Under the pieces are notes generated by a model. That model searched no databases and was not told the origin of the DNA. It saw nothing but the letters and a program-made list of their open reading frames with translations. The translations under genes and the position numbers were made by a program. Shown in pieces: positions 49,783-59,958 of a DNA stretch of 64,000 nt. Location: assembly GCA_963837285.1 (NCBI GenBank), contig CAWIMS010000001.1, positions 372,001 through 436,000 on the forward strand, written 5' to 3'. The DNA comes from Planosporangium sp963837285. GTDB lineage: Bacteria; Actinomycetota; Actinomycetes; Mycobacteriales; Micromonosporaceae. How positions within the stretch are numbered: the stretch's first letter is position 1; each line of letters opens with the position of its first letter.

Positions 49783-52700
49783 GTGTCGGCTGCTCATGTT
49801 TCGGTGTTTGCGCGTCAGGCTCGGCGAATCGGGCGTACCCGCCGTTTAGTCGGGCGCGCGGCGGTGGTGGTAGTCGGGGCGCTGTTGCTGTCGACGCTGG
49901 CTCCTCAGTCGGGCGTCGCGCGAGTAGGCAAGGGTGGTTGGCCGGCCGGCTGGCTGCGGTCAGTGCTGGCCCTTCCGGCATGGTCCGAGCCGGCGCAGCC
50001 AGCGACTCCGAAGCAGGAGACCGGCACCGCGAAAGGCCGTCCGCATTATGTGTCGGCGGACGCCACCCGTGCGAAGCCGAGGCCCGGCAACCCGGCAAAA
50101 GCGCACGGGCCGGGTAGCGGAGCGGGGGAGTTGCCCGCGTACCGACCGCACACGCCCGCGGTGAAGTCGGCCAAGTCGCAGACCAGTGCCCGGCGCGGCC
50201 GGTTCGATCCGCAGACGAGCAAACGGATATTATCTGCGGCCTCGGCGACGTCGGACATCTACCAGAACGCCGACGGCTCGTACACTCGCAAGACCTTCGC
50301 CGGGAACGTGAACTACCGGGCGGCCGACGGCACGTGGCAGCCGATCGACACCAGACTGGCCCGCGGCAGCGACGGCCGACTGCGGGCGATGGCCAACTCG
50401 TTGGGCATCGATTTCGCCGGTACGGCCGACGATCGCGCACTGGCCTCACTGAAAGTGGACGCCACCCACGAGGTTTCCTACAACCTGCAGGGCGCTGTAA
50501 AGCGGACGCCGACCGTTGCCGGCTCCGCCGTCACATACCCGAAGGTAATGCCGGACACCGACCTGACCCTCACCTCGATCGGCCCCGGCATCAAAGAGAC
50601 GCTAGTACTGCACTCGGCCAAGGCGCTGACCTCCTGGGTGTTCCCGCTGCACCTGCGTGGCCTCGTCGCCCAGGTGGAAGTCGACGGATCAGTCGCGTTC
50701 CGGGACCCGACCGGGGCTGTGCGCGCCACTGTTCCGCCCGGCTACATGACCGACTCCAAGTACGACCCGCACTCCGGCCTGCCGGCGGAGTCCCGGGCGG
50801 TCAAGTACCGTCTGATAACGGTCGACGGTGGCACGGCGCTGGAGGTGAGTGCCGACCCGGTGTGGGTCAATGACCCCGCGCGCGTGTTCCCGATCCGAGT
50901 CGATCCGACGGTGACCGAGTATCCATCAGCGAGCACATTCGTGGACACCATCAACCGAGGTGACAACTCCGGCAAGTACAACCTCGAGGTCGGCACCCCT
51001 GACGGCGGTCACGAGAAGGCGTACTCGTTCCTCCAGTTCGCCAACTTCGGCGACCGGTACGCACAGGACGCTATGTCGTCGGCGAAGCTGCACGTGTTCG
51101 CGTTCTGGGCCTACAACTGCGACCGTAACCGGTTCGACGTCAACCCGGTCACGCAGCCATGGACGCCGTCCGGCGTCAAATCGTACCCGGGGCCGGCGTT
51201 CCGTCGCACCGTGGGCTGGACCGACCAGGCCGCACCGACCGCTTGCAAGAACGGCTCCGGCGGCGGCTTCCACGACCCGGGCGTAGGAGACTGGCTGACC
51301 TTCGGCATCGATCCGAACCTGTTCACAGAGTGGGCGACCGGAGCCCCGAACTACGGATTGGCGCTTACCGCGTCGCAGACCAACAGCGCGGGGTGGAAGC
51401 AGTTCGACTCGACGCTGTCACCCAACTCGCCGTGGCTGGAGCTGACCTACACGCCCGACGCCGCGCCGCAGGTGGACGTGCAGTATCCCCAGGACAACTA
51501 CGAGTCGCCGACGCTGACACCCGAGTTGATCGCCGCTGGGCACGACCCGGATAACCGGCCGGGCGGGTTGCAGTACCAGTTCACGGTCAACGACGCCGAC
51601 AACAACGCGGTCGTCACTTCGGGCCTCGTCGGATCCGGTGACTGGATCGTGCCGCCAGGCAAGCTGTCGTGGGGCAAGACCTACTACTGGACGGCGCAGA
51701 CCTACGACGGCTATACGTACTCGGACGGCAACGCCGCGATCTGGCGGGCGCTGAGCACACCGGTGCCCCAGCCGATGGTGACCTCCGGCCTGTCCCAGAA
51801 CACCGGACACGGGTTCGAGCCGAGTATCGGCAACTACACCACCTCGGCCGTCGACGCGCAGGTTGTCACGGTCGGTCCCGCGCTATCGGTGCAGCGCGAC
51901 TACAACAGCGCCGACCCCCGCGCCGCGGGTGCGTTTGGCACCGGCTGGTGGAGCCTGTTCGACACCAAGGTGACTGAGCAGCCGGACGGATCCGGGGCGG
52001 TGGCGACCGTCACCGTCTCGTACCCGACCGGCCAGGAGGTGACGTTCGGCCGCAACGCGGACGGCTCGTTCGCCGCACCGTTGGGCCGGTTCGCCACGTT
52101 CAAGGCGATGGTGGGTGGCGGGTACTCGCTGACCGACAAGAACGGCGTAGCGTACGCGTTCACCCGCGCCCTCAGCTCTTCGGGAGGGTATGGCATCACG
52201 TCCGTGACCGACGCGGCCGGGCGCAGCGAGCAATTCGCCTACGTCGCCGGCCGGCTGGCCACGGTCACCGCGGCGTCCGGCCGCGCGCTTCACCTAACCT
52301 GGCAGACCCCGTCGGGTGCCAGCACCGCCCACGTGGCCACCGTCGCCACCGACCCGGTCACGCCCGGTGCCCCGGCCACGGCGCTGACCTGGACGTACAC
52401 GTACACCGGTGACCAGCTCGCCACGGTGTGCCCGCCAACGTCGTCGACCGCCTGCACCAGCTATGCGTATGCCGACAACACCCAGTACCCGAACGCGGTG
52501 CTGAACGCCGGTCCGCAGTCTTACTGGCGGCTGGGTGAGGCGTCCGGGGGCACGGCGGCAAGCTCGGTACTGGCTAACGAGGGGACCGACAACGCCAAGT
52601 ACATCCAGGTGACGCTGGGCCAGCCAGGCCCGTTGCCGGGATCGACCGCGACGGCGGCGGGGTTCAACGGCACGTCCTCGGCCGTGCAACTGCCGTCCGG

Positions 52701-55700
52701 CCTGGTGCAGAACGCCACGTACCAATCGGTCAGCCTCTGGTTCAGGACCTCGTCCACGAGCACGGGTACGTTGTTCAGCACCGGGCACTCGACGCCGGGC
52801 ACGCCCAACCCCAACGGCGGCGCCATGCCGGTGCTCTACGTCGGCAACGACGGCAAGCTCTACGGCCACTACTGGAACAACAATCCGGTCGGCATCGCGT
52901 CGCCGGGGAAGGTCAACGACGGTGCCTGGCACCACGTCGTACTGACCGCGGGTAACAACCGCCAGATCCTGTACCTCGATGGTGCGCAGGTCGGCACCCA
53001 GTCTGGGCAGACATACAACGTCGACCCACTCGAGTTGGTCGGCGCCGGGGTCTACAACAACAACGGCTGGCCGGCAGCTCCGGCCGGCAACGCCTGGAAC
53101 TACTTCGCCGGCTCGATCGCCGACGTCGCCTACTTCACTCAGCCGGTCAGCGGGCCGACGGTCGCACAGATGTACGCCGCCGGCCACCGGGCGGCGAAGG
53201 TGCTCTCAACGGTGACGACGCCGTCCGGCAATGTCTACGCGCAGGTTTCGTACGATGCCGTCACAGGGACGGTCAAGCAGGTCGTCGACGAGAACGGCGG
53301 GACCTGGAAGGTGACCGCCCCGACCGTCGCCGGTAGCTCCGATGCGTATCTGTCGGCGGTGCTAGCCGCCTCGCCGCGTGACTACTGGCCGCTCAGCGAC
53401 GCCCCGGACGCCGACGACGCCTATAGCCCCATCAACGATGCCCTCGAGGCCACCTACAACGACGTCACCCTCGGAGTCAGCGGGCCCTTCACCGACCAGA
53501 CCGCAGCGTCGTTCGACGGCTCAACGTCCTATCTCAACCTTTGGTCCTTCCAGGAGCTGCCCAACAACTATTACAAACGATCGATCAGCCTCTGGTTCAA
53601 CACCACCAAAGCCGAGGGCGTGCTCCTCGGCTTCCAGCAGGACGCCCTCGACGACCGGGTGCACACCACACCCCGGCCATACATGCCGGCTTTGTACGTG
53701 GGTAGCGACGGCCGCCTGCTCGGGACGCTGGGTGGCTCGCTCAGCCCGATCGGCACGAACAAGCCGGTCACCGATGGGTCTTGGCACCAAGTCGTGCTCA
53801 CCACTGATGGCACCACCGAGTCGATGTACCTGGATGGCGTTCTTACGGACAGCCAGGCGGTCGTCGGCATCTACGGCCCCCCCTATGGCAGCTTCGCCCA
53901 GGTCGGCACCGGCTTCGTTGGCGGCATCTGGCCCGATCAGCCGCACCAGAGCGACACGGACGACACCGGCTACCAAATGTCGTACACGGGCACGGTCGCC
54001 AACCTGGCGATCTTCGGGTCGGCGCTGACGGCCAAGCAGGTCGCCCAGCAGTGGGGCGCGTACAAATCGTCGTCCGGGCCTACCCCGGTCACGAGCATCC
54101 GGGTCACCGACCCGACCGGCAAGACGATCACATACTCGTACGACGCGCTCAACGGCAACCGGCCGGTGACCTACGTCGACACGCTGGGGAACACCACCAA
54201 CTATGGTTACGACACCGGCGGTTTCCTGCACGTCGTCGTCGACCCGATGGGCAATCAGATCACGACCGGTCACGACGTAAGGGGCAATGTCGTCTCGCAG
54301 TCGACGTGTCCCGGCAACGCCACCAGCGACTGCTCGACGGTCTACTACACGTACTATCCGGACGACACGTCGACCACGCTGTCCCCGGATCCGCGCAACG
54401 ACCTGCTATTGACCGTCCGAGATGGACGGTCAGCGTCGGCCACCGACAACGCCTACCTGACGTCGATGAGCTACGACGCCAAGGGCAACCGGACCGCGGT
54501 GACCACACCACCAGTGGACGGCTTCCCATCCGGGCGGACCACCACGACTGCGTACACGGATGGCGCGCAGACCCCCGCCGCGGACGGCGGCACGGCTCCG
54601 GCTGGGTTACCCGCCATGATCACCACACCCGGTGGCGCCAAGCAGACAACCACGTACTACCGCAGTGGCGACGTCGCCCAGACGGCCGACCCGGCCGGGC
54701 TGGTGACTGGGTACACCTACGACGGACTGGGCCGGGCGGCGACCAGTACCGTCGTCTCCGACACCTACGCGGCCGGCCTGACGAGCTCGTACACGTACGA
54801 CGGCGTCGGTCAGGTGCTCACCCAGACCGATCCGCCGGTGACTAACCGGGTCACTGGCGCTGTGCATACCGCCAGGACCACCACCGGGTACGACGACGAC
54901 GGGCATCTCGTCTCCCAGACGGTGGCTGACCTGACCGGAGGCGACGCGCCCCGTACCACTACTGACGGATACGACAACCACGGCAGGTTGACCAGCACGA
55001 CCGACCCGGCTGGCGCGGTCACCACGTTCGACTACGACATATACGGAAATCGCACCAGGCAGATCGATCCGGCCGGCAACGAGGCCGTCTCGGCGTACGA
55101 CTCGGCCGGGCACCTGCTCACCGTCACGCTTAAGAAGTACACGGGCGACCCGGCCAACCCGACCGCGCCGATGGATCTGGTCGAGTCGTCGCGCGCCTAC
55201 GATCCGGCCGGCCGGCTCGCCTCGGTCACTGACTCGATGGGCGACACCACCCACTACACCTACTACGACAACGGGCTGCTCCAGGAGGTGTGGCGGGACT
55301 CCCCGCACGCTCCTCGGACTTTCGAGGTCCAGTACAACGAGTACGACCTGGCTGGCCACCTGATCGGGCGGGACGCGAACAACGGCCTCACCACCACGGC
55401 GTACACCGTTGACGCGGCCGGGCGGACCACCTCGGCAACCCTCGATCCGGACGGCGTCGCCCGCGTGACGACATACGCCTACTCGGCCGACGACGCTGTA
55501 CTGATCACTACTCGAAGCGATGCCTCCGGCGCCTCCGATGTGGTGGACGCGACCTACGACCCGCTCGGCCGCGTCACCTCCCGCACCGTCCACAACGGAC
55601 CCGCACTGCTGAAAACCGCATGGGCGCTGGATCGGCGCGGCCTGCCCACAGCGATGACCGATCCCAGCGGCAACGTGACCAGCTACAGCTACGACGAGGC

Positions 55701-58700
55701 AGGCCGACGGGCTGTCACGGTTGCGCCGACGGTCAACGCCGAAACGGTAGGGGGTTCACCGGTCGCGACGCATCCGACCACCATGGGTGGCTACGACACA
55801 TTCGGCGCACATACCGAGACCTCGGATCCCAACGGCAATGTCACCACGTTCGGGTATGACGCCGCCGGCCGGCTAGTGTCCACCACTATGCCTTTGTACG
55901 CTCCGCTCGGAGCGTCGAAGCCGATCACGGCGGTTGCCGCCCGCACCTACAACAAGCTCGGCCAGGTAGCGACCGAGACCGATCCACTGGGCAATCAGAC
56001 GAGGTACGGGTACGACCAGCTCGGTGACATCGTCGCGACAACCGCACCGGACGGCGGGATCACTCGCGCCACCTTCGACACCAATGGTGAGCGCCTGTCG
56101 GTGACCGACCCGACGGGGGCGGTGTCCCAGGCAACGTACGACTATCTCGGCCGCACCGTCACCGCTACCCAGTTGGTCCGTCAGCCGAGCCCAGCGGCAG
56201 ACACCACAACGTACACCTACGACGACGGGCACTACGTCGCCTGCCCGGTTCCGTTGCCTGGTTGTCGGATCTGGATCGACGGTCCGGGCTGGTTGGCGTC
56301 GGAGAAGTCACCAGCCGGTGTGACGACCAGCTACACCTACAACGGCGTCGGCGAGACCACCTCGAACACCGACGGCGCGGGCAACACCAGCGCATACACC
56401 TACGACTTCCTGGGCCGGCGGGTTTCGACCACGCTGCCCGACGGTACCCGGCACACCAATACGTTCGACCAGGCCGGACGTCAAACCGGCAGTGCCGATC
56501 TGGACGCCGCGGGCACTGTGCTGCGCAGCCGTTCGGCCGGCTATGACAATGCCGGCAACATGGTCTCGGCTACGGACGCACGGGGGACCACGTCGACGTT
56601 CAGCTACGACGCCACCGGCATGGTCACCGGCGAGGTACAGCCGCTCAGCGCGGGCTCTTCGATCACCACTAGCTTCGGGTACGACGCCGCAGGCAACCGG
56701 ACTCGGTTCACGGATGGGCGTGGCAACCCGTTCATCACCACCTACAACTCGTGGAACCTGCCCGAGTCCACGATCGAGCCGGCCACGCCCACGTACCCCA
56801 ATATCGCCGACCGCACATTCACCGCTGCCTATGACGCCGACGGCGATCTGGTTTCACGCACCGAGCCTGGCGGAGTCAGCGTCGCCAATACCTACGACAA
56901 GACCGGGCGGCTGACCGGGCAGACCGGCCAGGGCGCGGAGGCCACTACTACGGCCAGGTCATTCGGCTATGACTTGGCTGGTCGGATGGTCTCGGCTTCG
57001 GCACCGGGCGGCGCGGACACATTCGGCTATGACGACCGGGGCCTGTTGACGTCGACCGGCGGGCCGTCGGGAACCTCGTCGTTTGCCTACGACAACGACG
57101 GCCGGATGACGTCCCGCACCGACGCGGCCGGGAGTAGCTCGTACGCGTACGACACGGCAGGCCGGCTGGCGACCGTCCACGATGCTGCCACCGGAACGCA
57201 GATATCGCTGACGTACAACAAGCTCACCCAGCCAGCGACCATCACGTACGGCGCTGGCGGCGACGTACGCACCTTCGGCTATGACGCCCTACATCGGCTG
57301 ACCTCGGACAAGCTGACCACGAACAGCGGGGCGGCGGTCGCCGCGATCACATACGGATACGACCTCAACGACAACCTGACCGCGAAGAACACGGCCGGGT
57401 TCGCCGGATCGACCGCCAACACCTACAGCTACGACTTGGCTAACCGGTTGACTTCGTGGAACAACGGCAGCACCACCACCCCGTACAACTACGATGCCTC
57501 CGGCAACCGGACCAGCGTGGGTGCCAGGACGTTCAGCTACGACGCCCGTAACCAACTCACCAGCGGTGGCGGAGCCACGTACACCTACACCGCGCGGGGC
57601 ACGCTCGCCTCAGTCACGGCCGGTGCGCAGGCGACGCGCTCGACCTCGGACGCGTTCGACCAGACCGTGACTCAGGGCGAGCAGACCTACCGCTACGACG
57701 CGCTCCAGCGCGTGGCCACGGCCACTGGCGCAGGTACTGTCACGCTGGCTTACAGCGGGGTAGGCAACACGGTCGCCTCCGACGGCACGACCAAATACAG
57801 CCGCGATCCGTCCGACGCGCTAATCGGGGTCAAGGCCGGCTCGACGGGCGTGCTCGCGTTCACTGACCAGCACACCGACGTGGTCGGGCAGTTCGCCGCG
57901 ACCGGAACGGCGCTCGCCGGCTCCGTCAGCTACGACCCGCTCGGCAACGTCATCGCCGCGACGAACCTCACAGGCAACCTCGGGTACCAGTCAGGGTGGA
58001 CCGACCGCAGCACCGGCCGGGTCAACATGGCCGCGCGCTGGTACAACCCGGACACCGGGCAGTTCGACAGCCGGGACAGCGTTGGCCTCGACGCAATGCC
58101 GGCGTCGGTAGCCGCTAACCGCTTCGCCTACGTCGACGACAATCCGCTCACCGGCACGGATCCGAGCGGCCACTGCGGTCACTGGTACGACCTGGTCTGC
58201 CAGGCCAAGTCCGCCGGCCGCGCGATCGTCCACGCCGCGAACAGCACCTGGAACGCGATCACGTCGACCGCCTCGGCGCTGTGGGACGACCTCAAGGCTG
58301 GCGCCAGCTGGCTCTACCACGAGGCCACCAAACTTGTCGACAAGATCATTAACACCGGCAGCCACATCATCCACAACACGATCCACGAGATCAGGGACGA
58401 TTACCACCGGGCCAGCAACTACGTCGCCGACAAGTACGAACAGGCAAGAAACTACGTCGCGCAGAAATACGAGAGGACGAAGACCTTCGTCGAGCAGCGT
58501 GCCGAGCGGCTCAAGGCGCAGGCGGTGCGGTACTACAAGGCCGAGGTTCACACCCTGGCCACCGCGTACCACGCGGCAGCACATGTGGTGGACGCCGGGG
58601 TGCAATTTGTGGAGCATCACGCCGCCACCATCGCGTCGATGGTCACCTCGGTGCTCGTCTTCGCCGGTTGTGAGGCAGTCCTCGGGGCGGTTACCGCTCC

Positions 58701-59955
58701 GGCCGGCGGGGTGGGTGCGGTCGCTGGGGCCGCGGCCTGCGGCGCGCTGGCCGGTGCCGCTGGCAGCGCGGTCGGCCAGGGCATCAAGTGCCACCAGTCG
58801 GGTGGCGCCGCCTGCTCCGGCAAGTCCTTCGCGATGTCGATTGGGCTCGGCGCGCTCGGTGGTGCGGTCGGCGGCGCCGCCGCCGGGGCGTTCGGCGGCC
58901 AGATCGCCAGCAGCATCCTGGGCGACACTGCCTCGTCGCTGACCCGGATGGGCGCCAACGCTCTCGACGGTGCTATCACTGGTGGGATCTCCGGTGGCGC
59001 CGCCGGAGGTGCGACCGGCGCTGTGGCGTATGCCGCGACCTGCGGTTCGTCCTGCTCTCTCGGCGGCGCTGCCCATGCCGCAGCCGGTGGCGCCGCAGAA
59101 GGAGCCACCACTGGCGCAGCCACCGGGGCTGCGTTCAGCGCCATCCGCCCAACCGGAGGCTGCGGCCACAGCTTCGACCCGGACACTCCGGTCCTGCTCG
59201 CTGACGGAACCAGCAAGCCGATCAAGGACATCAAGACCGGCGACAAGGTCGAATCGGCCGACCCGGCAACCGGCAAGGTTACCGGCCAGAAGGTCACCCA
59301 GCTTCACGATAACCACGACACCGACCTTGCCGACGTTAGCGTCGCCAACGCTGATGGCACCGTCAGCATGCTCCACACTACGTGGAATCACCCGTTCTGG
59401 AACGCCAGCACCAGGCAATGGACCGAGGCCAAGGACCTCGCCGCAGGCTCCAAGCTCGAAGGCTTCAACGGCACGACTCGGACGGTCGTTGTGGTCCGTG
59501 CCTGGGCCGATCAGCACGAGATGCGCGATCTCACCGTCGCCGCTACCCACACGTACTATGTGTTGGCCGGCGACATGCCGATACTCGTTCACAACTGCGG
59601 TGGAACCGTATGGGACGACATCAAAGGAACGCAGCCGGAGATTCCGAACACCGGCGGACTGCCGCAGTCCTTTGAGCTGACTGCGGGTGAAACAAAGGTG
59701 TGGGTGCACGGAAATGCAACTAAACACATTGCTGAGTATGCGGAGGACATGACAAGTAGGGGTGCGAGTCCAGAGATGATCGGGCTTGGTACTCAGCAGA
59801 GTCTTCGCAGTCTGCAAGCGGCCGTCGGCGAAGCCGGGCGAAGTGGCCTACCGATTGATCAACTGGTTACTATCGGGGGGTGGGAGCTAAAGTTCGGGGC
59901 CCCCCGTCAAGATGGCCTACTACCGGCCCTCGTGCACGCGCGAATGGTTGAATGA
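49783..59955 (+). CDS. Giant secreted Rhs/YD-repeat polymorphic toxin with LamG domains and Hint
   Basis: 3390 residues, uninterrupted. The export signal is at about residues 24-45 (RAAVVVVGALLLSTLAP). A beta-rich N-terminal region follows (DNRLRE-like, to about 650), then a DUF6531-like start 'GPALSVQRDYNS'. Two LamG-like modules (about 905-1140 and 1193-1430) each contain 'SYWRLGEA/DYWPLSDA' and 'DGAWHHVVLTAG/DGSWHQVVLTTD'. YD repeats run from about 1440 to 2745, closing with the Rhs core 'MAARWYNPDTGQFDSRDSVG' and 'NPLTGTDPSG'. A helical linker (2800-2950), a Gly/Ala-rich stretch (2950-3125), a Hint domain (3127-3272) and an approximately 118-residue C-terminal domain complete it. This is the plan of contact or secreted Rhs toxins: a shell that encloses and releases the last domain. 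Confidence 0.93.
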   Translation: MSAAHVSVFARQARRIGRTRRLVGRAAVVVVGALLLSTLAPQSGVARVGKGGWPAGWLRSVLALPAWSEPAQPATPKQETGTAKGRPHYVSADATRAKPRPGNPAKAHGPGSGAGELPAYRPHTPAVKSAKSQTSARRGRFDPQTSKRILSAASATSDIYQNADGSYTRKTFAGNVNYRAADGTWQPIDTRLARGSDGRLRAMANSLGIDFAGTADDRALASLKVDATHEVSYNLQGAVKRTPTVAGSAVTYPKVMPDTDLTLTSIGPGIKETLVLHSAKALTSWVFPLHLRGLVAQVEVDGSVAFRDPTGAVRATVPPGYMTDSKYDPHSGLPAESRAVKYRLITVDGGTALEVSADPVWVNDPARVFPIRVDPTVTEYPSASTFVDTINRGDNSGKYNLEVGTPDGGHEKAYSFLQFANFGDRYAQDAMSSAKLHVFAFWAYNCDRNRFDVNPVTQPWTPSGVKSYPGPAFRRTVGWTDQAAPTACKNGSGGGFHDPGVGDWLTFGIDPNLFTEWATGAPNYGLALTASQTNSAGWKQFDSTLSPNSPWLELTYTPDAAPQVDVQYPQDNYESPTLTPELIAAGHDPDNRPGGLQYQFTVNDADNNAVVTSGLVGSGDWIVPPGKLSWGKTYYWTAQTYDGYTYSDGNAAIWRALSTPVPQPMVTSGLSQNTGHGFEPSIGNYTTSAVDAQVVTVGPALSVQRDYNSADPRAAGAFGTGWWSLFDTKVTEQPDGSGAVATVTVSYPTGQEVTFGRNADGSFAAPLGRFATFKAMVGGGYSLTDKNGVAYAFTRALSSSGGYGITSVTDAAGRSEQFAYVAGRLATVTAASGRALHLTWQTPSGASTAHVATVATDPVTPGAPATALTWTYTYTGDQLATVCPPTSSTACTSYAYADNTQYPNAVLNAGPQSYWRLGEASGGTAASSVLANEGTDNAKYIQVTLGQPGPLPGSTATAAGFNGTSSAVQLPSGLVQNATYQSVSLWFRTSSTSTGTLFSTGHSTPGTPNPNGGAMPVLYVGNDGKLYGHYWNNNPVGIASPGKVNDGAWHHVVLTAGNNRQILYLDGAQVGTQSGQTYNVDPLELVGAGVYNNNGWPAAPAGNAWNYFAGSIADVAYFTQPVSGPTVAQMYAAGHRAAKVLSTVTTPSGNVYAQVSYDAVTGTVKQVVDENGGTWKVTAPTVAGSSDAYLSAVLAASPRDYWPLSDAPDADDAYSPINDALEATYNDVTLGVSGPFTDQTAASFDGSTSYLNLWSFQELPNNYYKRSISLWFNTTKAEGVLLGFQQDALDDRVHTTPRPYMPALYVGSDGRLLGTLGGSLSPIGTNKPVTDGSWHQVVLTTDGTTESMYLDGVLTDSQAVVGIYGPPYGSFAQVGTGFVGGIWPDQPHQSDTDDTGYQMSYTGTVANLAIFGSALTAKQVAQQWGAYKSSSGPTPVTSIRVTDPTGKTITYSYDALNGNRPVTYVDTLGNTTNYGYDTGGFLHVVVDPMGNQITTGHDVRGNVVSQSTCPGNATSDCSTVYYTYYPDDTSTTLSPDPRNDLLLTVRDGRSASATDNAYLTSMSYDAKGNRTAVTTPPVDGFPSGRTTTTAYTDGAQTPAADGGTAPAGLPAMITTPGGAKQTTTYYRSGDVAQTADPAGLVTGYTYDGLGRAATSTVVSDTYAAGLTSSYTYDGVGQVLTQTDPPVTNRVTGAVHTARTTTGYDDDGHLVSQTVADLTGGDAPRTTTDGYDNHGRLTSTTDPAGAVTTFDYDIYGNRTRQIDPAGNEAVSAYDSAGHLLTVTLKKYTGDPANPTAPMDLVESSRAYDPAGRLASVTDSMGDTTHYTYYDNGLLQEVWRDSPHAPRTFEVQYNEYDLAGHLIGRDANNGLTTTAYTVDAAGRTTSATLDPDGVARVTTYAYSADDAVLITTRSDASGASDVVDATYDPLGRVTSRTVHNGPALLKTAWALDRRGLPTAMTDPSGNVTSYSYDEAGRRAVTVAPTVNAETVGGSPVATHPTTMGGYDTFGAHTETSDPNGNVTTFGYDAAGRLVSTTMPLYAPLGASKPITAVAARTYNKLGQVATETDPLGNQTRYGYDQLGDIVATTAPDGGITRATFDTNGERLSVTDPTGAVSQATYDYLGRTVTATQLVRQPSPAADTTTYTYDDGHYVACPVPLPGCRIWIDGPGWLASEKSPAGVTTSYTYNGVGETTSNTDGAGNTSAYTYDFLGRRVSTTLPDGTRHTNTFDQAGRQTGSADLDAAGTVLRSRSAGYDNAGNMVSATDARGTTSTFSYDATGMVTGEVQPLSAGSSITTSFGYDAAGNRTRFTDGRGNPFITTYNSWNLPESTIEPATPTYPNIADRTFTAAYDADGDLVSRTEPGGVSVANTYDKTGRLTGQTGQGAEATTTARSFGYDLAGRMVSASAPGGADTFGYDDRGLLTSTGGPSGTSSFAYDNDGRMTSRTDAAGSSSYAYDTAGRLATVHDAATGTQISLTYNKLTQPATITYGAGGDVRTFGYDALHRLTSDKLTTNSGAAVAAITYGYDLNDNLTAKNTAGFAGSTANTYSYDLANRLTSWNNGSTTTPYNYDASGNRTSVGARTFSYDARNQLTSGGGATYTYTARGTLASVTAGAQATRSTSDAFDQTVTQGEQTYRYDALQRVATATGAGTVTLAYSGVGNTVASDGTTKYSRDPSDALIGVKAGSTGVLAFTDQHTDVVGQFAATGTALAGSVSYDPLGNVIAATNLTGNLGYQSGWTDRSTGRVNMAARWYNPDTGQFDSRDSVGLDAMPASVAANRFAYVDDNPLTGTDPSGHCGHWYDLVCQAKSAGRAIVHAANSTWNAITSTASALWDDLKAGASWLYHEATKLVDKIINTGSHIIHNTIHEIRDDYHRASNYVADKYEQARNYVAQKYERTKTFVEQRAERLKAQAVRYYKAEVHTLATAYHAAAHVVDAGVQFVEHHAATIASMVTSVLVFAGCEAVLGAVTAPAGGVGAVAGAAACGALAGAAGSAVGQGIKCHQSGGAACSGKSFAMSIGLGALGGAVGGAAAGAFGGQIASSILGDTASSLTRMGANALDGAITGGISGGAAGGATGAVAYAATCGSSCSLGGAAHAAAGGAAEGATTGAATGAAFSAIRPTGGCGHSFDPDTPVLLADGTSKPIKDIKTGDKVESADPATGKVTGQKVTQLHDNHDTDLADVSVANADGTVSMLHTTWNHPFWNASTRQWTEAKDLAAGSKLEGFNGTTRTVVVVRAWADQHEMRDLTVAATHTYYVLAGDMPILVHNCGGTVWDDIKGTQPEIPNTGGLPQSFELTAGETKVWVHGNATKHIAEYAEDMTSRGASPEMIGLGTQQSLRSLQAAVGEAGRSGLPIDQLVTIGGWELKFGAPRQDGLLPALVHARMVE
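59161..59598 (+). other. Hint autoprocessing domain within the Rhs protein
   Basis: Starts with Cys3127 in 'CGHSFDPDTPVLLADGTSKP' and has the block 'WNHPFWNASTRQWTEAKDL'. It ends 'AATHTYYVLAGDMPILVHNC', with His3270-Asn3271-Cys3272. All splice/cleavage residues expected of a Hint pre-toxin domain are present, so self-release of the downstream segment is plausible. Confidence 0.88.
59599..59952 (+). other. C-terminal candidate toxin domain of the Rhs protein
   Basis: About 118 residues after the Hint Cys. Visible features are 'VWVHGNATKHIAEYAEDM' (His and His flanking Asn), a helix 'QQSLRSLQAAVGEAGRSG' and a C-terminal hairpin 'TIGGWELKFGAPRQDG' then 'LLPALVHARMVE'. The arrangement of helices then strands with spaced His residues recalls small RNase toxins of the BECR group, but I cannot assign a family. 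Base composition becomes A/T-richer from about 59680. Confidence 0.6.
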
Positions 59956-59958
59956 CGA

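Noticed and set aside
57991..59817. A 608-codon minus-strand open frame opposite the rhs 3' end
   Set aside because: Composition follows third-position GC of the rhs gene and no motif is visible. The plus-strand Rhs core and Hint domain explain the sequence.
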